From Candidatus Gastranaerophilales bacterium (GTDB taxonomy: Bacteria > Cyanobacteriota > Vampirovibrionia > Gastranaerophilales > Gastranaerophilaceae): a stretch of DNA of 64,000 nucleotides. The DNA lies in NCBI GenBank assembly GCA_944325825.1, contig CALVBP010000004.1:1-64000 (forward strand). The letters run 5' to 3'. The notes below the pieces were generated by a model. It ran no database searches and had not been told where the DNA came from. It saw only the letters and a list, made by a program, of their open reading frames with translations. Shown here one piece after another: positions 35,006 through 44,530 of this stretch. Each line of letters opens with the position of its first letter. Position 1 is the stretch's first letter. A program made the translations under genes and the position numbers.

Positions 35006-36108
35006 AAAAACTGCTTCCGTTTTTAGTGTGTATACTTTTATTAAGCGGTTGTACCAAAGAACTTCCGCAAGAGGAGATTATTTTTTCTTCCTGGGGTTCT
35101 GTAAGCGAAGTGAAAATCCTTAAAGAAGTTATTTCGGATTTTGAAAAAGAAAACAAGGACATAAAGGTTAAATTTTTGCATGTTCCGCAAAATTATTTTC
35201 AAAAACTTCATTTGTTATTTGTGGCAAAGACTCCCCCTGATGTGATTTTTATTAATAATCATTATATTCCGCTTTATTCTTCAAAGTTGGAAGATTTAAC
35301 AAAAGAGATTCCTGATAAAAATATATATTTTCATCAAGCGCTTGAGGGATTAAGCTATAATAAGAAAATTTACGGCATACCAAGAGATATCTCCTGTCAG
35401 GTGTTTTATGTAAATACGGATATTTTTAGGAATCGGAATGTCTCAATTCCGGATTCTGATTGGACATTAGATGATTTATTAGTTATATCTAAAAAACTTA
35501 CTTACGGAAATAACTGGGGAATAGGATATGAAGATGATATATACTGGGCGCTTCCTTATATAACGGCATTTGGAGGCGGTATTCTAACCGATGATTTAAA
35601 AAGCGAAATTATAGACTTACCGCAAAGTCAGGCGGGTATTAGGTTTTATAAGGATTTAAGGGGGAAATACGGTGTAGCGCCTAAAATGAGCGATATAGGA
35701 AGTTCAACAGCTGCTCAAATGTTTATTAACCGGAGAATTGCTCTTTATCTTTCCGGACGCTGGATGTATCCTAAAATAAGTGAAAAAGCGGACTTTAACT
35801 GGCAAATTGTACCATTTCCGTCAAAAACCATTTTATGTGATGTATCAGGCTGGGCTGTGGCAAAAGATTCAAAACATAAAGATGCTGCTTTAAGATTTAT
35901 AAAATATTTAAGCAGCAAAGAAAATATTGAATCGATGACTAAAACCGGTTTAATTGTTCCTGCAAGAGTTGATGCGGTCCACCTTTTAGATAAAAATGAG
36001 CATAATGAAAGAGTTTTTTTACAAGTAATAAAAACTTCCAAAAGAACACCTGTGAATAAAGAGTATAAAAAATTGTTAGATAAAATAAACCGCAAATTTA
36101 TCTTATAA
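34999..36108 (+). CDS. Extracellular solute-binding lipoprotein (ABC sugar type)
   Basis: 369 aa. Lipobox LLLSGC (Cys18). The mature part follows the family-1 solute-binding pattern: IIFSSWGSVSEVKILKEVISDF, then TPPDVIFIN, YGIPRDISCQVFYVNTDIFR, and SGWAVAKDSKHKDAALRFIKYLSS. Normally delivers sugars to an ABC importer, but no permease or ATPase lies near. It overlaps the 3' end of the acidic membrane protein gene by 7 bp and has no clear ribosome site, so translation is coupled to it. Confidence 0.88.
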   Translation: MLKKLLPFLVCILLLSGCTKELPQEEIIFSSWGSVSEVKILKEVISDFEKENKDIKVKFLHVPQNYFQKLHLLFVAKTPPDVIFINNHYIPLYSSKLEDLTKEIPDKNIYFHQALEGLSYNKKIYGIPRDISCQVFYVNTDIFRNRNVSIPDSDWTLDDLLVISKKLTYGNNWGIGYEDDIYWALPYITAFGGGILTDDLKSEIIDLPQSQAGIRFYKDLRGKYGVAPKMSDIGSSTAAQMFINRRIALYLSGRWMYPKISEKADFNWQIVPFPSKTILCDVSGWAVAKDSKHKDAALRFIKYLSSKENIESMTKTGLIVPARVDAVHLLDKNEHNERVFLQVIKTSKRTPVNKEYKKLLDKINRKFIL

Positions 36109-36979
36109 AATTCAAAAGCAGCCGTCTTGCTTTTTGACTAATAGTTTGATTAATTTCTTCAACTTCCCGAATTTCTGATACCGGGAAACTCTCCGGTATA
36201 GTTGTTCTCGGATATTTAACATCAGGGAATCCCAGCAGCATTACATAAACCGGTTTATAACCGTCAGGAATATCGAGCATTGGTGCAAATTCCGGCATAA
36301 ATTTAAAGCAGGCTTGCGCAAAACCGCACCAGCAAGTTCCCAATCCTAGACTCTGTGCATAAAGTTCAATATAACTTAGAGCAATAATAGGGTCTACATT
36401 GGCACAAGGTGCGTGGATTGATGATGAAACTATAATCATGTGCGGAGCGCCTCTGAATATTAAATCTTCACCATTTTCAAAATGAGTTTTGTAATGTTCA
36501 AATTTTTTACCCAGTGGTGAGAACAATTTATTGGAAATAAGTTTAAGTAAATTTTTTCTCACTTTTTCTCGTATTATATCCATAGCGGATTTTGATTCTA
36601 TTATTGAAAAATGAAGGGTGTTAGTATTGCAACCTGTCGGAATATAGGGAAACATATTTTTAAGTTTATCAAACACTTCTGGAGAAATTTCTTCGTCTTT
36701 ATACTGGCGGATACTTCTTCTTGATTTAATCAGTGATAAAACATCATCCGGCTTAGGGAATTTTACTTTATCCGCATCTTTAGGATTTTTACCCCCGAAA
36801 GAAAGCGCACCCGTAGGACAAATTGCCATACAATGCTGGCATGCAAAACACCTTTCTTCTCCTCCGGCGGCGAATTTGGGATATTTTTCATTATCAAATT
36901 CCAATGAACAGGTTAAACAGTCTTTGATACACATTCCGCACTGGATGCATTTTTCTTTGTTGATTTCAATTGTTTTCAT
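36098..36979 (-). CDS. Nitroreductase with N-terminal 2x[4Fe-4S] ferredoxin
   Basis: 293 aa from ATG 36979 (AGGAG 8 nt upstream); a GTG nine bases earlier is less likely. Two ferredoxin clusters, CIQCGMCIKDC and CFACQHCMAICP, precede an FMN nitroreductase domain starting SRRSIRQYKDEEISPEV with SLGLGTCWCGF later. This is the Fd-nitroreductase fusion of anaerobes. Electron acceptor unknown. Converges with the solute-binding gene with an 11-bp overlap. Confidence 0.9.
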   Translation of the reverse strand: MKTIEINKEKCIQCGMCIKDCLTCSLEFDNEKYPKFAAGGEERCFACQHCMAICPTGALSFGGKNPKDADKVKFPKPDDVLSLIKSRRSIRQYKDEEISPEVFDKLKNMFPYIPTGCNTNTLHFSIIESKSAMDIIREKVRKNLLKLISNKLFSPLGKKFEHYKTHFENGEDLIFRGAPHMIIVSSSIHAPCANVDPIIALSYIELYAQSLGLGTCWCGFAQACFKFMPEFAPMLDIPDGYKPVYVMLLGFPDVKYPRTTIPESFPVSEIREVEEINQTISQKARRLLLNFIR

Positions 36980-37087
36980 ATAAAACACTCCTATTTAATA
37001 TATTTGTTTTACCACAAAAATTTCTCGGATGTTTGTTTATTGACTAATGTTTTTGAAGAGAGTTTAATTTATATTGGAGAAAAGAGA

Positions 37088-38020
37088 ATGCTTATATCAA
37101 TATTAGAGAAAATAAATAATTTTAATGAATTTATATTTGCACCGCTGGATGGGTTTATAGAATCCTTTGGGCTTCCTGAGTGGGCAGCTGACGCCTTAAT
37201 TGACAGTTTTCATTTGCTGCCGTTTTTGTTTTTTATTTTTATCTTAATAGAATTATTTGAGTTTTATTTCTCAAATAAAATCGACAACTGGATAAAAAAA
37301 TCTGAAAAAAGCAGTATTCTTGTAGCTTCATTGGCATCAATATTTCCTCAATGCGGATTTTCTGTTATAGCAAGCAGTCTATATACAAAAAGAATGATAA
37401 CAAAGGGTTGTTTAATAGCTGTTTATTTAGGTACTTCGGATGAAGCGATACCGATACTTCTGGCACATCCTTCCAAAGCTTACCTTGTTATTCCGATTGT
37501 CGGGATAAAACTTTTTATTGCAATTTTAATGGGGTATTTTATTGACCTTGCTTTTGCAAAACAGATAATAGATCCTAAACGGGATGTTGTTATTGAAGAA
37601 GAGGGATGTTGTAAACATAGTCCCGAGAGCGAAAATAAAAGAGAACTTATTTTGCATCCGCTGTTTCATACGTTGAATATTTTTGGATTTATTCTTGTAA
37701 TAACTTTGATTCTGAATTTCTGTTTGGAAAATATTCACCTTGGCGGACTTTTGGCAGGAAATTCTTCAAAACTGCTTCAGCCTGTAATAGCTACAGTTGT
37801 GGGACTTATTCCTAACTGTGCGGTTTCAATAGCTATAACCATGATGCTTATTAAAGGTACGATTACTTTTGGCACTGCAATGAGCGGCTTACTTTCAAAT
37901 GCAGGGTTAGGGCTTTTAGTTCTGTTGAAAAATAATGATTTTAAAGATACATTAAAAATTATTTTCATATTACTTGTAATAAGTGTAGTTTCAGGTTATG
38001 CAATTAATTTTTTCGGATAA
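37088..38020 (+). CDS. Putative 10TM heavy-metal (arsenic-type) exporter
   Basis: 310 aa from ATG 37088 (GGAGAAAAGAG upstream). About nine to ten hydrophobic segments. SIFPQCGFSVIASSLYTKRMITKGCLIAVYLGTSDEAIPILL and GLIPNCAVSIAITMMLIKG are an internally duplicated pair of P-x-C-G/A blocks typical of the ArsP-like 10TM exporter group (motifs cited in part). A cytosolic CCKHSPES loop is a possible metal site. Substrate not provable from sequence. Confidence 0.78.
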   Translation: MLISILEKINNFNEFIFAPLDGFIESFGLPEWAADALIDSFHLLPFLFFIFILIELFEFYFSNKIDNWIKKSEKSSILVASLASIFPQCGFSVIASSLYTKRMITKGCLIAVYLGTSDEAIPILLAHPSKAYLVIPIVGIKLFIAILMGYFIDLAFAKQIIDPKRDVVIEEEGCCKHSPESENKRELILHPLFHTLNIFGFILVITLILNFCLENIHLGGLLAGNSSKLLQPVIATVVGLIPNCAVSIAITMMLIKGTITFGTAMSGLLSNAGLGLLVLLKNNDFKDTLKIIFILLVISVVSGYAINFFG

Positions 38021-38113
38021 GCAGAAAAATTTAATTTTTGTAAAAAAGAGATTTTATTTTGGTTTATTTAAGCTGTTTATAATATAATTTTTTTAGAGAG
38101 AAATTTACCGGCC

Positions 38114-39424
38114 ATGAAAATAGTTAATAGTCAGCAAGAAGAATACAAAGCATTTTTAAAAAATATAAGAGAAGAAAAAGAAGAGTCTTCTAATTTTGCA
38201 AAGCTTATTTTTACTGTAATTACAGCGGTTTTATGTGCTGTTATTGTGTGTGTAATCCTTGTAGAAAATAACATATTTTTGAATAATTTTAGAGAAGAAA
38301 CCGCTGAAGATATGAATGGAGTTTTTAAATATTCACATTCTTCTAAAAAAGGTTTTGATGTTCCGTTTTCACCCCGCAGGCAAAACATTCTTTTACTTGG
38401 AGTTGATTCAAACGGTAACGGTACTGATGTGTGGGAAGGAACACGCTCTGATACAATTATTGTTGTTAATGTTGACCCCAAAACACATTCCGTAAATGCA
38501 ATTACAATTCCGCGTGACAGTAAGGTTTATCTTCCTGATAACAAAGGGATTCAAAAAATCAACTCGGCTCATGCTCTGGGGGGGATTAATCTTGTAAAGA
38601 AAACTTTGAAAGAAACTTTTGGTATAAAAATTGATAAATATATTGTTGTTTCTGACCTTGCAGTAGAAAAAATTGTAGATTCTTTAGGCGGGCTTCCGAT
38701 ATATGTTGAAAAGAGAATGTACTATAATGATAATGCTGCAAAACTTCATATTGACCTTCAAAAAGGAAATACTGTTCTGAATGGGAAACAGGCTGTCGGG
38801 TATTTAAGATACAGGAAAGACGGGCTTGGCGATATAGGCAGAACTCAACGTCAGCAATGGTTCTTAAAAAGTTTGTTTGAACGGCTTCATTCCCCGCAGG
38901 TTATAACCAAAATTCCTGAAGTTTTAAATGTAATGAGTAATTATATAAAAACAGATATGAGTTTTTATGAACTATCTCAATATGCAGCTATGGCACGCAG
39001 TCTGGATGAAAATAAAATTGAAATAGCCACACTCCCGGGCTCTCCAAATCAGAGAGGGTATATAAGCTACTGGATACTTGACCCTGTTAAAACACAAGAA
39101 ATGATTAACAGAATGATTTACAGGGTAAAACCTCAGATGGACGGAACTAAGTTCAAAGCTGGGATAATGTATTCTCCTAAAAGAGAAGAGGATGCTGTTG
39201 CTTTGAAAGAAAAGTTAAATGACTTAGGTTTTGAAGTAAATATGCTAAAAATTACTCATCTTTCTCATACAAGATTTGTTGCTAATAAAAATAATGTTAC
39301 GGTGGATTTTTTCAACTGGCTTCAGAAAAAATTACCGGAGCTGCAGCACACACAATTTATATATGATCCGACTGAAATGTATTCTGTCGGCAGTGATTTT
39401 ACAATGGTTCTGGCTGAACAGTAA
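38114..39424 (+). CDS. LytR-CpsA-Psr (LCP) family protein
   Basis: 436 aa. N-terminal cytoplasmic tail, one TM (~35-58), then an LCP domain with LLLGVDSNG, GTRSDTIIVVNVDPKTHSVNAITIPRDSKV, INSAHALGG and YLRYRKDGLGDIGRTQRQQ, all with the conserved Arg and Asp that bind the prenyl-pyrophosphate. The C-terminal ~90 residues fit the LytR_C domain. LCP enzymes attach glycan polymers from lipid carriers to peptidoglycan or protein. This fits the SLH and glycosyltransferase genes in the window. Confidence 0.93.
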   Translation: MKIVNSQQEEYKAFLKNIREEKEESSNFAKLIFTVITAVLCAVIVCVILVENNIFLNNFREETAEDMNGVFKYSHSSKKGFDVPFSPRRQNILLLGVDSNGNGTDVWEGTRSDTIIVVNVDPKTHSVNAITIPRDSKVYLPDNKGIQKINSAHALGGINLVKKTLKETFGIKIDKYIVVSDLAVEKIVDSLGGLPIYVEKRMYYNDNAAKLHIDLQKGNTVLNGKQAVGYLRYRKDGLGDIGRTQRQQWFLKSLFERLHSPQVITKIPEVLNVMSNYIKTDMSFYELSQYAAMARSLDENKIEIATLPGSPNQRGYISYWILDPVKTQEMINRMIYRVKPQMDGTKFKAGIMYSPKREEDAVALKEKLNDLGFEVNMLKITHLSHTRFVANKNNVTVDFFNWLQKKLPELQHTQFIYDPTEMYSVGSDFTMVLAEQ

Positions 39425-39435
39425 GGAGGAAGGAT

Positions 39436-40035
39436 ATGTCTGAATTATTAGATTTGATTAGGTCAAGAAAGAGTGTAAGAAAATACTCTGACAAACATAT
39501 TCCTGATGAAGACTTAAAAAAAATTCTTGAGGCCGGAAGACTCGCACCTTCCTGGATGAATGTTCAGTGCTGGAAGTTTATAGTTGTAAAATCTCAGGAG
39601 AAAAAAGACCTGTTGTCAGAACTTTCTATTGGGCAGCCTCAGGTTAAAAATGCAGATGCGGTTATTGTTTGTGTTGCGGACTCGGATTCCTGGGAAGAAG
39701 CAAAAATTACTCATATCCAAAAACCTGCTCTTAATCCTGCGTTGCAGTGCGAAAACGGGATTTTAATCCGCTCTCTTGAACAGGTGATTTATCCGGTATC
39801 ATATATGATGCTTGAGGCTGAATCATTAGGGATAAGCTCCTGTATTATCGGGGCTTTTGGAAGCGAAATTACGGGCATTTTGCCGGAAGTTTATGCGAGA
39901 GTTAAAAAAGAATTGAACCTGAAAGATTCACAGATAATTTCAACTATTATAACACTGGGTTACGAAGAGACTCCATCTGCGGTTGAAAAGAAGCGTAAAG
40001 CATTTAATGAAGTTATTTATTTTGAAAAAATATAA
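39436..40035 (+). CDS. Nitroreductase family protein
   Basis: 199 aa FMN protein starting LLDLIRSRKSVRKYSDKHI with RLAPSWMNVQCWKFIVV and LEAESLGISSCIIGAF. Strong ribosome site (AAGGAGGAAG) 11 nt after the LCP gene. Substrate undefined. Confidence 0.9.
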   Translation: MSELLDLIRSRKSVRKYSDKHIPDEDLKKILEAGRLAPSWMNVQCWKFIVVKSQEKKDLLSELSIGQPQVKNADAVIVCVADSDSWEEAKITHIQKPALNPALQCENGILIRSLEQVIYPVSYMMLEAESLGISSCIIGAFGSEITGILPEVYARVKKELNLKDSQIISTIITLGYEETPSAVEKKRKAFNEVIYFEKI

Positions 40036-40075
40036 AAATCCACCGGATAAGTACCGGAGAGTCCTCCCCAATCTT

Positions 40076-40279
40076 TTATTCTTCCGGTGCGCCGTTGATT
40101 GCTTTTAATATTTCTACAACTTTTGGCATCTGGCATTCAAATGAGTAATGTCCTTTTGTAATAGAACATTCGCTGCAGTTCCCGTTGAGCCTGTAGCACT
40201 CAAGTGCCTGTTCTGTCCAGTTTCTTGTAATTGAATCCGAAATACCTGTTGGTTGATTCGCAGCTAAACTATTTAACAT
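40076..40279 (-). CDS. Small cysteine-rich protein
   Basis: 67 aa with four Cys in the pattern ECYRLNGNCSECSI...FECQM, a likely metal site, followed by a C-terminal helix (PKVVEILKAI). Good ribosome site (GAGAGGAATT). I have seen similar short Cys-pattern proteins across anaerobes and cyanobacteria, without known function. Confidence 0.65.
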   Translation of the reverse strand: MLNSLAANQPTGISDSITRNWTEQALECYRLNGNCSECSITKGHYSFECQMPKVVEILKAINGAPEE

Positions 40280-40381
40280 AATTCCTCTCCCGGCGGATTT
40301 TTAACACAATTCCCCTCTTCTATCATAGAACTTTTTAAAAATCATACATCCTTTAAATAGATGAAATTGTTTGGGGGTAAA

Positions 40382-40430
40382 TTTATGTCACCATACATAA
40401 ATGTAAATAAATGTAACAACATGACATAAA
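40382..40430 (+). promoter_or_regulatory. Inverted repeat upstream of the toxin-like gene
   Basis: TTTATGTCA (40382-40390) is repeated inverted as TGACATAAA (40422-40430) around an ATGTAAATAA-type direct repeat. Candidate operator for the toxin gene. Confidence 0.45.
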
Positions 40431-40467
40431 AAGTTAAAGATTTTTTGTCATTTTGCCGATAAATATC

Positions 40468-40485
40468 TTGTACAAAGAAGTACAA
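40468..40485 (+). promoter_or_regulatory. Inverted repeat TTGTAC-N6-GTACAA
   Basis: 6-bp perfect arms, 17 bp before the ATG at 40502. It is either a second operator half-site pair or an mRNA hairpin next to the ribosome site (AAAGGCGG). Confidence 0.4.
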
Positions 40486-40501
40486 AAGATAAAGGCGGTG
40501 T

Positions 40502-43500
40502 ATGTCAGGTTACAGCGTAGAGCAGCAAAATTTTATAAGTGAATACCGTACGTCACAAAATCTTGGATATGTGATTTCAGATGAAGCTGTAATGGAACTG
40601 ATAAAAAAGGATATAGAATCCGGGAAAATCCCTGCAGGGTTTGCAGTTTTAGCCCAGGATGCCGCGACTCAGAAGAAATCTGCAGAAATTAGTTTGTTCA
40701 AACAGGATATTACAAATAGTAACTATGGACTGGAGGTAGAAAAAATATCAAAACCTGTAACGACTGTAGAAGAGGCTAAAAAGGCAGAATTAGAACTAAC
40801 ACTCACAACAAGAGTGGAAGGCTTAATAAAAAAAATAGAAAAGGCAGAGAGAAATAATGGTTTTATAGGAAAAGCCTGGAGTGGGATAAAGGATTTATTT
40901 AATACAAACAGCAGTATAAAACGGGTAAAAGAAATACGAACAAAAGAAGAGCTGCTGCTGGAAGAGTTAAAGAATGGTTCTAAGAAACTGGAAGAAGTAT
41001 TTCAAGAACTGACGGGCGCCGAAGTAACAGAGAATAATATAGAGCAATTTTTAAAAGGTGAAATAAAGCTGGAATCAGAAAAGGTACTGGAAAGCTATAT
41101 TGAGGGACAGGAAATGTCTTCTGATGTAGTTGGAGATATAGTATCCGGTATAGCAGCATTAGGGATATATACGGCAGCGGTAGCAGCAGCGCCATTTAGC
41201 GGCGGAGCATCTATAGCAGTTGGATTTGCAGCGGCAACGGCAGCCGGAGCAGGAATAAAGGCCGGGATAAAAGCATTAGATACCGTAGGTGCGGATAAAC
41301 TATATACAACGGATAATTTGAAGCATGATCTTGCAACTGGAGCATTTTCAGGGGCATTAGCACCTGTGACAGGAGGATTAGGCGGGGCGGTAGGAAAAGG
41401 AATAGCGACGAAATTTGGAATTGAAGCTGTTAAACAAGTCGGTAAGGAAGTTGCAGAAGAGGCTGCCGGAGCCGGAGTGAAACAGACGTTTAAAACGGCT
41501 CTTACAAATCCTGCGGGATATGAATATATAGGCGGTAACGCAGTAAAACGAGCAACGGCTCTGGGCGCGGAAATGATGACAGATGGTGCTGCCGGTGGAG
41601 CAATAGATAATGCGTTTAGGACAGCCTATGATGGCGGCAGTTTGGAAGATATTGGTAATTCTGCGGTTGAAGGATTTGTTGGCGGTGCAATTCTGTCTCC
41701 TGTTATTGGCGGCGGGATGAAGCTTGTCGGAAAGGGGACTCAGAAAATATTTGGTAAAAATAATGTTCATATTGATGCCAATGGAAATATTATAAGAACA
41801 GATGTAATTGCAGATCTATTAAACAACAAAATTGACATAGATTATGCAGCCGCAGTTTTACGGGATATTGATGATCTGAATCGCGCTTTTGAGGTTGCAG
41901 AGTTACACATTCCTAAAAAAGACAGGGATAGGTTTTATCAGATTAAAGATGAGTTAATTAAAAAAATTAATAAAAATATAATGGATCATGGTTCAATAGT
42001 TTTGCAAACAGAAATTCCTGCAGAAAGATTTGTTATTGATAATAACACCGGAGTAAGGTATGCAAAAGCAACTCAAGATGATATTGTTCTTGCACATGCA
42101 GTCCAAAACGATAGAGCCCTAGAGAGCCTTACTTCTCTGGTTAACGCAGCAAAGAAATATGATGACAATAATTATTTATCCTTGTCATTAATTAATAAAA
42201 ACTCAAATTTATTTGGGGATGAAACAGAAGAAATAGGTAAATATGCCAAATACGGAATTATTCCTGAGGTAAAAAATAAAAATATTACAAGTGCAGGATT
42301 CGGCCAAGTATCTGAATATAAAAAAGATTTTGCTACTTTTGTTCATCACTATTCATTATCTGATAGCCCTGAGGAGTATGTTTATTTGAAACATAGTTTA
42401 TTGAATAAATTAAAAGAAAATGGCTATAATTTGTCAAACACTGATTATGTGCAATTATTCAATTTATTAAAAAATAAAAAATATTTTAATGAAATAACAG
42501 AAGACATTAATATAAATGGAATAGTTATAAATGCGGATATTCTAAGGAATTCTTTGGAAGAATCAAGTATAGATTTATCTGTAAAATTTATGTACGGTTG
42601 TGGTTCAAATAATGAAGTATCCGCGATTATTGATGGAATAAAAGCTATATATGCAAGGGTTGATAATATTGAGGAGATAGCTCCTGAAATAATAAAATTG
42701 GCTAAGAATAATGAATTTGACATAGTTTTATTGGGAAAACCTCATAAAGGTATTACCTTAGAGGATATCCCTGATTATCAATCTGAATTAAATATTTTAA
42801 AGTTAAAATTAAAAAACAAAGATATTACTATGCAGACATTTTTGAAAAAAAGAGATTTATTAGTAAGCAAATATAAAACTTTTGTTAGTCAATATAACAA
42901 TGATTTAGTGCCAAGCGCAAAATCTTATAAATGTAGTAGTACAACTTATAACCATATAAAAAACAATAAATTATTTTATGATTTTATAAATACAAATAAT
43001 CAATATATTCATAATAAAGAAACATTGATTAAACTAAGAGACTCTATAGGATCTCAAGACTGTGTTACAAAACAGATGAAATCAATTTTAACGGATTTTA
43101 TTAATAAACTAGACTCTATACCACAAGAAAAGATAGAGTTATTTTATGAAGAACTCAGAAGAATTTTAAGTAAACTAAATTCAGTTCATCCGGAGCAGAT
43201 TTCTGATGCAGCATTTTATATCCATACTAAAGCCGGTATTTTAAGAAATAGTATTAATAATTGGAAAGAGCAGACTTTTATAGAAAACGGGTTGTTAGAA
43301 AGAAATAATATTTCAATGAGAATTAAGGGTGATTCTAACCTAAGCTCTTTAGAAAATAAAATCTTACGGGAAATGGTAAATGAACATCAAGCAATACTTC
43401 TCAAAGCTATACAAGAAGGAGACTACAATACCGCATACGACAGAATTTTTGATTTGTGTGGCACAAGAATATGTTTTAATGTTGAAAAGGAACTTGCTAC

Positions 43501-44089
43501 AATTTTAAATATTCTTGGTGATATGGTAAAAAATAGAGATTTTGCACCTGAATACATAGCTAATATTTATGGAACTGGTATAAAACCAATACTTTCAGAG
43601 CAGCAATTTTCTAATTTTGTAAGTTTATGTACAAAAGAAGGATATCCTAATATTATTAGCGGGAACAGAATTGATGAGTCTGGTTATACAGGTTTTCATG
43701 CCAATGGAAAATTAAACAATCTTCAACCGGAAAATAGTTCAATACCGATTGAGATCCAAATTCGCCCTAGGGCTATAAATGAAATATTAGATATAATTCA
43801 TATTGCATATGATGTATTTAATAATAAAGAAATTTTAGAGGGGATTTCGGGGGAGGAATATAATAGGCTTAAGGTATTTGTTGATGGTTTTAAAGATTTA
43901 AAAGAAAATGGCAGAAAAAACGACTATTATACCTATCAAATAGATTATATCAACGCTTCATTACAAGGTTTGCCGCTTCCATCAATTACTGAGGTCAAAT
44001 ATAATCTTTCAGGTTATGAATTTTTGTCGCTGGATGAGATCTTAGATTTTAAACGATGGCAAGTTGAAAATAGAAAAGAAAGGTTTTAA
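40502..44089 (+). CDS. Large polymorphic-toxin-like protein with C-terminal RelA/SpoT synthetase domain
   Basis: 1195 aa, no signal peptide. N-terminal 1-130 is charged helix. ~195-430 is Gly/Ala-rich with glycine-zipper hydrophobics (GIAALGIYTAAVAAAP, ALAPVTGGLGGAVG, VGGAILSPVIGGG), as in toxins that cross membranes. 430-930 is a long AT-rich helical region. From ~938 a RelA/SpoT nucleotidyltransferase fold appears: MRIKGDSNLSSLENKI, FDLCGTRI (catalytic Asp, ~984), GYTGFH (~1061), IEIQIRPR (~1084). These match the R-x-K, D, GY..H and E-Q-R residues of (p)ppGpp/(p)ppApp synthetases. No HD hydrolase domain. The AT content rises after the Gly-rich part, as for a swapped C-terminal domain. Confidence 0.75.
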   Translation: MSGYSVEQQNFISEYRTSQNLGYVISDEAVMELIKKDIESGKIPAGFAVLAQDAATQKKSAEISLFKQDITNSNYGLEVEKISKPVTTVEEAKKAELELTLTTRVEGLIKKIEKAERNNGFIGKAWSGIKDLFNTNSSIKRVKEIRTKEELLLEELKNGSKKLEEVFQELTGAEVTENNIEQFLKGEIKLESEKVLESYIEGQEMSSDVVGDIVSGIAALGIYTAAVAAAPFSGGASIAVGFAAATAAGAGIKAGIKALDTVGADKLYTTDNLKHDLATGAFSGALAPVTGGLGGAVGKGIATKFGIEAVKQVGKEVAEEAAGAGVKQTFKTALTNPAGYEYIGGNAVKRATALGAEMMTDGAAGGAIDNAFRTAYDGGSLEDIGNSAVEGFVGGAILSPVIGGGMKLVGKGTQKIFGKNNVHIDANGNIIRTDVIADLLNNKIDIDYAAAVLRDIDDLNRAFEVAELHIPKKDRDRFYQIKDELIKKINKNIMDHGSIVLQTEIPAERFVIDNNTGVRYAKATQDDIVLAHAVQNDRALESLTSLVNAAKKYDDNNYLSLSLINKNSNLFGDETEEIGKYAKYGIIPEVKNKNITSAGFGQVSEYKKDFATFVHHYSLSDSPEEYVYLKHSLLNKLKENGYNLSNTDYVQLFNLLKNKKYFNEITEDININGIVINADILRNSLEESSIDLSVKFMYGCGSNNEVSAIIDGIKAIYARVDNIEEIAPEIIKLAKNNEFDIVLLGKPHKGITLEDIPDYQSELNILKLKLKNKDITMQTFLKKRDLLVSKYKTFVSQYNNDLVPSAKSYKCSSTTYNHIKNNKLFYDFINTNNQYIHNKETLIKLRDSIGSQDCVTKQMKSILTDFINKLDSIPQEKIELFYEELRRILSKLNSVHPEQISDAAFYIHTKAGILRNSINNWKEQTFIENGLLERNNISMRIKGDSNLSSLENKILREMVNEHQAILLKAIQEGDYNTAYDRIFDLCGTRICFNVEKELATILNILGDMVKNRDFAPEYIANIYGTGIKPILSEQQFSNFVSLCTKEGYPNIISGNRIDESGYTGFHANGKLNNLQPENSSIPIEIQIRPRAINEILDIIHIAYDVFNNKEILEGISGEEYNRLKVFVDGFKDLKENGRKNDYYTYQIDYINASLQGLPLPSITEVKYNLSGYEFLSLDEILDFKRWQVENRKERF

Positions 44090-44098
44090 AATAGTTTT

Positions 44099-44485
44099 AT
44101 GAATCAGTTTCTAATAAAAAACAGTATAATAAATTTAACTCAAAAAGCCAAGAAACTTCCTTCTGTTACAGCTCAAGATATTGCGATGTTTATGCAAGAT
44201 AATAAAGGGCTTATTTCAGGGTTAAAAGATGGTATAGAAATAAAATTTCCTAATGTAAGGGATCTTTGTGTGAAAGAAGCTTCCCTGCTAATAGAAAAAT
44301 ATGATGATAATAAAAACAGAAACATAATTCTTTCGTTAAAAGGTTATGAAAATCAATCTTGTGTGAAGCAGGTAATATTTACAGGTGATAAAAAGTCATT
44401 TCTTGAAACGATTGCATCTACTGATTTTTTAAATAGTTTTGAAGGAAAGTTCAATGCTTTAAGGTATTATTTAACTATGAAATAG
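44099..44485 (+). CDS. Small AT-rich gene after the toxin, candidate immunity protein
   Basis: 128 aa, soluble, mixed alpha/beta by pattern, no family recognised. Starts 9 nt after the toxin stop with no Shine-Dalgarno, so coupled translation is likely. Composition matches the AT-rich toxin tail. Immunity is inferred only from position and size. Confidence 0.6.
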   Translation: MNQFLIKNSIINLTQKAKKLPSVTAQDIAMFMQDNKGLISGLKDGIEIKFPNVRDLCVKEASLLIEKYDDNKNRNIILSLKGYENQSCVKQVIFTGDKKSFLETIASTDFLNSFEGKFNALRYYLTMK

Positions 44486-44530
44486 AATTCCTTATGCAAA
44501 CTAGACGTTGAAAAATACTTTAGAATAACT

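Noticed and set aside
40036-40075. CCGG-loop-CCGG dyad between convergent genes as terminator
   Set aside because: Stem is only four base pairs and no adjacent T-run follows the dyad; too weak to call.
41378-41770. 130-aa minus-strand frame within the toxin gene
   Set aside because: Antisense shadow of the Gly-rich region, Cys/Arg/Phe-rich with no ribosome site.
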